Assembly: GCF_031932625.1 (NCBI RefSeq)
Contig: NZ_JAVSCK010000001.1
Location: 620,001 to 684,000, forward strand
Direction: 5' to 3'
DNA length: 64,000 nucleotides
Source of the DNA: Hwangdonia seohaensis
GTDB taxonomy: Bacteria; Bacteroidota; Bacteroidia; Flavobacteriales; Flavobacteriaceae
Of the stretch, positions 58,571 through 64,000 are shown in pieces. Position numbers and translations under genes: made by a program. Under the pieces are notes generated by a model. The model was given only the letters and a program-made list of their open reading frames with translations. It searched no databases and was not told the origin of the DNA. The number at the start of each line of letters is the position of its first letter. Positions within the stretch are counted from its first letter, which is position 1.

Positions 58571-58660
58571 ATGTGTAATCCGACAAATTTTTTTAAAAGA
58601 AAAGATAGAATAACTGTAATAATTTGTGTGGATTTGATTTAGGACTAGTCCATTTAAACG

Positions 58661-59464
58661 TTACTTTTTACGACCTGTGAAATGCTCCATGGTTTTATAA
58701 ATTCCGAGCACATCTCCAGCAAACCAATCAAAAATATTAATCGACATTACGGCTTGACCGAAACGTGTAAATCTGTAAATGTAGCCCGGGATGCTTATTA
58801 ATTTTTTATTCTTCTCAATCGCCTTAACAATTGTTAACGCTGCGGTTTCCGGTTCAAGAATTGGAATTTTGGATGTTACGCCATCAAACATACCTGTATT
58901 GATGTAGTAGGGCATTATTGTGGTAACATTTATTTTTTTATCCAATTGCTTCATCTCCAAACGCAAACTGTCCGACCAACCGATGAGCGACCATTTGCTT
59001 GCTGCGTAAACAGACATTTTAGGGTTTGAAACCAACCCGCCAGACGAAGCAATATTGCAAATATGTCCTGAATTTTGATGCAACATATCCTTAAGAAATT
59101 CCATGGTGATAAACATGGGGGCAGTTGCATTAATTTCCATTGTTTTCATAATATCGGAGGCTGTATGCTCATTGAAATATTTGCCTACTATTATGCCGGC
59201 ATTATTGATTAATACATCAACAACACCTTGTTCCGATTTAACTTTTTTAGCGGTATCTTGAATTTGTTTCAGGTTTGAAACATCAACGTTGTACCCAAAT
59301 AGCTCTCCAATGTTTGAAAATTCAGCTATGGTTTTATCAATGCTTTCTTGATTAATGTCCCAAATAATTACTTTGGCTTTTCGTTCTAACATTAAACGAA
59401 CCATTATTTTGCCAATTCCAGATGCTCCACCTGTTATTAAAACCGTTTTATCTTTTAATTGCAT
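58661..59464 (-). CDS. short-chain dehydrogenase/reductase (SDR)
   Basis: Classical SDR of 267 residues from the ATG at 59462-59464; a TTG frame that begins MHIGYSF extends 21 residues upstream across the promoter and is rejected. TGGASGIG cofactor motif near 11-18, NNAGI, the catalytic serine in SSGGLVS, and Y-xxx-K in VYAASKWSL are all present. The middle and C-terminus (for example ATIMPYYINTGMFDG here TTIMPYYINTGMF) recall retinol/sterol-type or 11-beta-HSD-like SDRs. Substrate unknown. Own full promoter upstream. Confidence 0.9.
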   Translation of the reverse strand: MQLKDKTVLITGGASGIGKIMVRLMLERKAKVIIWDINQESIDKTIAEFSNIGELFGYNVDVSNLKQIQDTAKKVKSEQGVVDVLINNAGIIVGKYFNEHTASDIMKTMEINATAPMFITMEFLKDMLHQNSGHICNIASSGGLVSNPKMSVYAASKWSLIGWSDSLRLEMKQLDKKINVTTIMPYYINTGMFDGVTSKIPILEPETAALTIVKAIEKNKKLISIPGYIYRFTRFGQAVMSINIFDWFAGDVLGIYKTMEHFTGRKK

Positions 59465-59496
59465 TTTTTTGTTATGGTTGCCAACATTAGTATATC

Positions 59497-59527
59497 CAAA
59501 CCTATTAAAAGAATAACCGATATGCAA
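59497..59527 (-). promoter_or_regulatory. promoter TTG-N20-TAGGTTTG for the SDR gene
   Basis: On the minus strand TTG (59525-59527) and TAGGTTTG (59497-59504) are 20 bases apart, an excellent fit to the Bacteroidota consensus. It supports the ATG at 59464 as the start. Confidence 0.75.
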
Positions 59528-59558
59528 TTAAGTTATTCAACGCTTTTTTATAGTAACT

Positions 59559-61409
59559 TTAAATACTGATTCTGTTATTCGTTTTATCAACGTCTGCCAT
59601 CATTTCCAAAGGGTCTATTTGAACCGATTTTATGGCCTTTGAGGTTTCAAACGCATAGGTGGGATAAGCCCAAGCCCAATCTTTTATTATCGTCGCCTTT
59701 GTTGGTTTTTCGCCACGCATCATTCTTAATGGGATATAGAAATCTTCGCTGCTTCCATCGTTATAGGTTACCGTTACATCAATAGGCATGGGCATTAACC
59801 CGATACGCTCTAAAGTAATCGTGTTCCCTTCAACGGATTTAACACCGTAATCAATAGTATTTGTGGTTTGTGCAAAATCTATAAAATACCAATCGAGTTC
59901 CAAGCCCGAAACCTTTTCAGCAGTTCGTATTATATCAAAGGGTTTTGGGTGTGTAAAGGCAAAATCGTTAAAATATTTTTTAATGGTTTTCTGTAAATTT
60001 TCTTCGCCAATAACATAACCTAATTGGGCTAAAAACACAGCGCCTTTGCTATACGCTTGAGTACTGTAAACGCTGTTAAATTCGTATCTGTCGGAATGTG
60101 TGGTAAGCGGTTGTTCTAATCCAGATTTTGCCAAACCTATGTAGCTGTTGTACGCACTTGTTAAAGGGTTTTTTTTGCCCTGATTCATAACCTCATTCAT
60201 GGCATGATTGCTTATGTATACCGTAAAGCCTTCGTCTATCCATTCGTGTTTTGTTTCGTTTGTGGCCAGTAAAAACTGAAACCATTTGTGAGCTAGCTCA
60301 TGTGCTGTTACACCAACCAAGCTACCAAAACTTCTTTTTCCTGTTATTAATGTGCTCATGGCATATTCCATACCGCCATCGCCACCTTGAATTACAGAAT
60401 ATTGTTTGTACGGGTAGTTACCAATGTGCTTATTGAAAAACTGCATGAGTTCAGCTGTTTTAGGCTGAAGTTTTTTCCAATTTTCCAGTTCATTGGCATT
60501 CAAATCTTTTTTGTACAGGAAATGAAGTGTTGGGCCATTGGGCATTTGTAACACATCGTGTATATAATCTGGGTCTGCAGCCCATGTAAAATCGTGCACG
60601 TTAGGAGCTTTAAAATGCCAAGTGAGTTTATCGGTATTGGGTCTATTAACCGTGCCGGTTTCGTAACCATAACCAATTTGATTGGGATTTTGTAAATAGC
60701 CCGTACCGCCAACAATATAGTTTTTATCAATACTGAGCTTAACATCAAAATCGCCCCAAACGCCATGGAATTCCCTTCCAATATATGGGTCGGCATGCCA
60801 ACCTTCAAAATCGTATTCCGCCATTTTAGGATACCATTGCGCCATGGATAGTGCCACACCTTCTTTACTGTTTCTGCCCGAACGGCGAATTTGAACCGGA
60901 ACTTGGGCATCAAAATCCATGTTAAAAGTCACCTTTTCACCCGGTTGAATAGGCTTTGCTAAATCGACTTCTAAAACAGTACCAACGGTTTCATGTTTAA
61001 TATTTACACCGTTTTGTTTTAAAGAATTTACTTTTATATAACCAATTTCGTTAGGGTTTAATTTGCTTATTCTATCGCCAACCCTAGCATCTGGATCTGC
61101 AATGGTTCTGGAGCGCACATCCATTTCGCTTCCGGGTTGAAAGGCATTAAAATACAAATGATAATAGACACGGTATAAAACATCTGGCGAGTTATTGGTA
61201 TATATCAATTCTTGTTTTCCTTTGTATTGATAGGTGTTTACATCCATATCAATATGCATTTTATAATCTACATGTTGCTGCCAATAACCTGAGTTTGGTG
61301 CTGATGCTGGCATTGTGGGCGTTGGTGTTTGGGCAACGGCTATATTTTTTTGACTATTACAGGATAGCACTAGTAAAAAACTGAAAAAAGGAAGCATTAT
61401 TTTTTTCAT
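59559..61409 (-). CDS. M1 family metallopeptidase lipoprotein
   Basis: Predicted secreted aminopeptidase of 616 residues. A lipoprotein signal (FSFLLVLSC; Cys near 17) is followed by the M1 N-terminal beta domain and the catalytic domain. The zinc site is HELAHKWFQ with the third ligand in EWIDEGFTVY, giving HExxH-x18-E. The usual exopeptidase GAMEN reads GGMEYAM here, a recognised variant. It probably acts on peptides in the periplasm or at the cell surface. It is transcribed alone, after the terminator that ends the S8 gene. Confidence 0.94.
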   Translation of the reverse strand: MKKIMLPFFSFLLVLSCNSQKNIAVAQTPTPTMPASAPNSGYWQQHVDYKMHIDMDVNTYQYKGKQELIYTNNSPDVLYRVYYHLYFNAFQPGSEMDVRSRTIADPDARVGDRISKLNPNEIGYIKVNSLKQNGVNIKHETVGTVLEVDLAKPIQPGEKVTFNMDFDAQVPVQIRRSGRNSKEGVALSMAQWYPKMAEYDFEGWHADPYIGREFHGVWGDFDVKLSIDKNYIVGGTGYLQNPNQIGYGYETGTVNRPNTDKLTWHFKAPNVHDFTWAADPDYIHDVLQMPNGPTLHFLYKKDLNANELENWKKLQPKTAELMQFFNKHIGNYPYKQYSVIQGGDGGMEYAMSTLITGKRSFGSLVGVTAHELAHKWFQFLLATNETKHEWIDEGFTVYISNHAMNEVMNQGKKNPLTSAYNSYIGLAKSGLEQPLTTHSDRYEFNSVYSTQAYSKGAVFLAQLGYVIGEENLQKTIKKYFNDFAFTHPKPFDIIRTAEKVSGLELDWYFIDFAQTTNTIDYGVKSVEGNTITLERIGLMPMPIDVTVTYNDGSSEDFYIPLRMMRGEKPTKATIIKDWAWAYPTYAFETSKAIKSVQIDPLEMMADVDKTNNRISI

Positions 61410-61453
61410 GATAGATTATTTTTTTATTGAATTTTTTTGATAGAATTATAAAC

Positions 61454-61490
61454 AAGAGGCTGTCGAATTAGACTATTTCGACAGCCTCTT
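61454..61490 (-). terminator. intrinsic terminator after the S8 protease gene
   Basis: AAGAGGCTGTCGAA (61454-61467) pairs perfectly with TTCGACAGCCTCTT (61477-61490), a 14-bp stem with a nine-base loop. The T-run after it is short on the minus strand. Confidence 0.85.
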
Positions 61491-61510
61491 TAAAATCAAT
61501 TTTTAAAGGT

Positions 61511-63109
61511 TTAAATTTTTGATGCCATAATTAAGGCATTGTAAGCGTTAACCATTTTTGATGATTTTGATAAATCGGCAAAAGGTTTCACGTTATTGGT
61601 ATCGCCACCAACAATAACTTTGGTTTTAACCGCAAGTCCGGAATCTAAAATAACCTGTTTTACTTGTGCAGCACTTAATTTTGGGAAATACGAACGAATT
61701 AAAGCCGCAACACCGGCAACAGCAGGAGCAGCCATAGAAGTTCCGCTTATGCTTTTGTATTCGTTTTCCGGGAATGTAGAATAGATTGCCGATCCGGGTG
61801 CAAATACGTCTACATTCTTTTTTCCGTAATTTGAAAAGCTGGAAATCATGTTCGACCCGTATTTTGAAGTTAAGGAACCAACTCGAATATATGTATTTGA
61901 AATTTCAACAAAATCCACATTATCATCAGGGAAGTTAGGCTCAATATCAACATTTTCGCCAGAGTTACCGGCGGCATGCACAAATACCACATCGTTATCT
62001 GAAGCATACTTTATAGCATCTCTTACCCATTGGGCGTGTGGTGAAAACGATTTACCAAAACTACCGTTAATTACTTTTGCGCCATTATCTACGGCGTAAC
62101 GGATGGCTAACGCGATATCTTTGTCGTATTCATCACCATTTGGTACAGCTCTTATAGACATAATCTCAACGTTATTGGCAACTCCATTAGCGCCTTTTCC
62201 GTTGTTGCGTACAGCGGCTATAATACCTGCCACATGTGTACCGTGTGATTCAGATTTTTTTACGGGTTTAACATTGCCGTTACCGTAACCTACATCAGAT
62301 AAATCATTAATGTCATCACCCGTGGTTCTCCCTTTAAAATCTTTATTAAAGTGGTAGTTTAAACGCTCGTTAATGCTTTCTAAAGCATCATTAATTTCTT
62401 TTTTTGCTTCAGCTAAAGTCAACCCATTAAGATTCATGTTCTTAGCGATTTGAATGGCTTGATATAAATTTTGGTCTTCGGTTTTAATTTTATTTACCTC
62501 TTCAATGGTATAATCACTTTTTCCCAAATGTTGGGTTAAAATATCGTCGGCATTTTTTACAGCCTGCGCAATTTGGTCGTACTGGGTTTTTCTTTCCAAA
62601 TATTTTTTTGATTCTTTTTCATGTAAAGCGACTGCTTCGTTATAGCGAGGATTTGATGTATCTCCGCTTGCAATTAAGCGCACATATTCCAATTGCTCAT
62701 CATAGGCATCTCCTAAAAAATTCCACCCATGTATATCGTCTACGTATCCATTATTATCATCGTCTTTTCCGTTATTCGGAATTTCTTTTGTGTTGGTCCA
62801 AATGTTGGCGTTCAAATCTTCGTGATCGATATCAATGCCTGAATCGATAACCGCCACAATAACGGATTTTCCTTTTTTGTTTTTAATAATTTCAGCGTAA
62901 GCTTTATCTACACTCATGCCGGGAATGGTGTCTTGTACCAAGTCTAAATGACCCCAGTTTTGTTTTTCGGCTTCGGTTAGCTCTGAAACCTTTAAAGGAA
63001 TGGCATCAATGTTTTCAACCGGTGTTGATATGATGCTTGCTGTACTACCACAGCCATAAAATATAGACGCTATTAATGCGGTAAGTAGGAATGATTTTGT
63101 AAAGTTCAT
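61511..63109 (-). CDS. S8 family subtilisin-like serine protease, lipoprotein
   Basis: Protease of 532 residues. It has a lipoprotein-type signal (IASIFYGCGS), then the catalytic triad regions VAVIDSGIDIDHEDL (Asp), SHGTHVAGIIAA (His) and GTSMAAPAVAGVAAL (Ser). An insertion of about 150 residues of helical, charged sequence lies between the Asp and His motifs. The active site looks complete. It is exported and probably acts at the cell envelope. It follows the MBL hydrolase gene by 17 bases and ends at a strong hairpin terminator, so the two form an operon. Confidence 0.95.
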   Translation of the reverse strand: MNFTKSFLLTALIASIFYGCGSTASIISTPVENIDAIPLKVSELTEAEKQNWGHLDLVQDTIPGMSVDKAYAEIIKNKKGKSVIVAVIDSGIDIDHEDLNANIWTNTKEIPNNGKDDDNNGYVDDIHGWNFLGDAYDEQLEYVRLIASGDTSNPRYNEAVALHEKESKKYLERKTQYDQIAQAVKNADDILTQHLGKSDYTIEEVNKIKTEDQNLYQAIQIAKNMNLNGLTLAEAKKEINDALESINERLNYHFNKDFKGRTTGDDINDLSDVGYGNGNVKPVKKSESHGTHVAGIIAAVRNNGKGANGVANNVEIMSIRAVPNGDEYDKDIALAIRYAVDNGAKVINGSFGKSFSPHAQWVRDAIKYASDNDVVFVHAAGNSGENVDIEPNFPDDNVDFVEISNTYIRVGSLTSKYGSNMISSFSNYGKKNVDVFAPGSAIYSTFPENEYKSISGTSMAAPAVAGVAALIRSYFPKLSAAQVKQVILDSGLAVKTKVIVGGDTNNVKPFADLSKSSKMVNAYNALIMASKI

Positions 63110-63126
63110 TTGTAATAAATTATAGG

Positions 63127-63987
63127 TTAATTGAATATATCGTTTGTAGATAATATGCTTGCTAATCGCACGCCTTTTTCGGTGTGTTTTACGGTAATAA
63201 TTTCGTTATGGGCATCGTGCTCTAAAAACAAGTAGAAATTATTATCGGCAGCAAGGTTTAAAAACTTTTCTTTTTCGTCTAAAGTCAAAAGCGGCCTAGT
63301 GTCGTAACCCATTACATAGGGTAAAGGCAAATGGCCTACGGTTGGCAATAAATCGGCCATAAAACAAATGGTTTTCCCCTTGTAGTTAATCATGGGAATC
63401 ATTTGTTTATCGGTGTGGCCGTTGGCAAAAAATATATCGAACCCAAGGGCTGAGTTTTTAAGTAAATCGGTATCTGGGAGCGCGGTAAATTTTAGCTGTC
63501 CGCTTTCTTCCATGGGTAAAATGTTCTCTTTTAAAAACGAGGCGCGTTCACGCCTATTGGGTTGGGTTGCCCATTGCCAATGGTTTTTGTTGCTCCAAAA
63601 GTGAGCGTTTTTAAAGGCTGTTTCGTAGCCTGTTTTTTGGCTGTTCCATGTAATGCTTCCGCCGCAATGGTCAAAATGCAAATGCGTCATAAACACATCG
63701 GTAATGTCATCTTTATGAAACCCGTATTTTTTAAGCGAGTTGTCTAAAGTTTCGTTTCCCCAAGGGTGATAGTAGCCAAAAAATTTACTGGATTGTTTAT
63801 CGCCCATACCGTTATCTATTAAAATAAGGCGATTGCCATCTTCAATAAGCAAGCATCTGGCAGTGAGATCAATCATATTATTGGAATCGGCAGGATTGCT
63901 GCGTTGCCACAATGACTTAGGGACCACACCAAACATGGCGCCACCATCTAGCTTAAAATTACCGGCATTTATGGGGTATAAGTTCAT
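63127..63987 (-). CDS. MBL-fold metallo-hydrolase
   Basis: Metallo-beta-lactamase fold protein of 286 residues with the metal-binding motif THLHFDHCGG (H-x-H-x-D-H) near 99-108, a later FANGHTDKQMIP, and FMADLLPT, which give the other ligands. It looks like the lactonase/quorum-quenching-like branch by layout (LIDNGMGDKQ start strand), but the substrate cannot be assigned. It is cytoplasmic, without a signal. The start ATG at 63985-63987 lies only 13 bases before the window end, so its promoter is not visible. Confidence 0.9.
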   Translation of the reverse strand: MNLYPINAGNFKLDGGAMFGVVPKSLWQRSNPADSNNMIDLTARCLLIEDGNRLILIDNGMGDKQSSKFFGYYHPWGNETLDNSLKKYGFHKDDITDVFMTHLHFDHCGGSITWNSQKTGYETAFKNAHFWSNKNHWQWATQPNRRERASFLKENILPMEESGQLKFTALPDTDLLKNSALGFDIFFANGHTDKQMIPMINYKGKTICFMADLLPTVGHLPLPYVMGYDTRPLLTLDEKEKFLNLAADNNFYLFLEHDAHNEIITVKHTEKGVRLASILSTNDIFN

Positions 63988-64000
63988 CTGTTAATAGTTG

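Noticed and set aside
59465..59527. Upstream extension of the SDR protein beginning MHIGYSF
   Set aside because: It needs a TTG start and runs through a full promoter; the ATG at 59464 gives the normal SDR N-terminus.

Overview
The window looks like chromosomal DNA of a marine-type flavobacterium (Bacteroidota, Flavobacteriaceae-like). It is AT-rich. Many promoters fit the Bacteroidota form TAnnTTTG, sometimes with an upstream TTG. There is a C-terminal secretion domain of the type IX system (gliding type B), and Bacteroidota-typical families occur (DUF4175, DUF4837, bacterial GH3, head-GIN). Genus cannot be fixed from the sequence alone. No transposase, integrase, phage gene or CRISPR array was seen.

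1-18078 (all minus strand): a surface-polysaccharide cluster that reads as one long transcription unit from a promoter near 18.1 kb. In transcription order it holds a DUF6909-like gene of unknown role, a Wzz-like chain-length protein, the complete dTDP-L-rhamnose pathway (rfbB, rfbA, rfbC, rfbD), an asparagine-synthase-type amidotransferase, a glycerol-3-phosphate cytidylyltransferase, a Wzx flippase, a CDP-glycerol glycerophosphotransferase, two Wzy/WaaL-like membrane proteins, two GT4 glycosyltransferases, gmd, an rmd-like reductase and the start of a UDP-glucose dehydrogenase. Together they predict a capsule or O-antigen with L-rhamnose, a GDP-6-deoxyhexose, probably an (amidated) uronic acid, and glycerol phosphate, which is better known from Gram-positive teichoic acids.

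18.1-34.2 kb: mainly housekeeping and envelope genes: GH3-like adenylating enzyme, M23 peptidase, tatA, DUF4837 lipoprotein, MltD-like lytic transglycosylase, pgk, holB, OmpH/Skp-like lipoprotein, a SAM methyltransferase, mnmG, ybeY and a large DUF4175 membrane protein. Two copies of the 14-bp palindrome GTTCCACGTGGAAC, matching the core of ParB-binding parS sites, flank mnmG in opposite orientation.

34.2-48.5 kb: gltX, asnA, an outer-membrane barrel protein, an SPFH protein, a YdcF-like protein, an acyltransferase, a DUF1761 protein, glnS divergent from folB, tRNA-Cys with a decayed duplicate of its 3' half, a LysE-like protein, a head-GIN protein, a YbjQ-like protein and rnr.

48.5-64 kb: a 634-bp very AT-rich gap with a perfect DnaA box, then rpiB, a CDF zinc transporter and an ElaA-like acetyltransferase. 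These are followed by an OmpA / leucine-rich type IX-secreted / OmpA group, an S41 protease, rnpA, a three-gene arsenic operon (arsR, arsenate-reductase-like phosphatase, acr3), a short-chain dehydrogenase, an M1 peptidase, an S8 protease and an MBL-fold hydrolase.

At smaller scale the intergenic DNA carries several families of short palindromic repeats. Some show paired (compensatory) base changes, including one copy inside gltX. A 108-176-nt element with terminal GCGTTA/TAACGC occurs twice. The candidate parS pair, mnmG, rnpA and the AT-rich DnaA-box region lie within 28 kb, so this part of the window may be near the replication origin.
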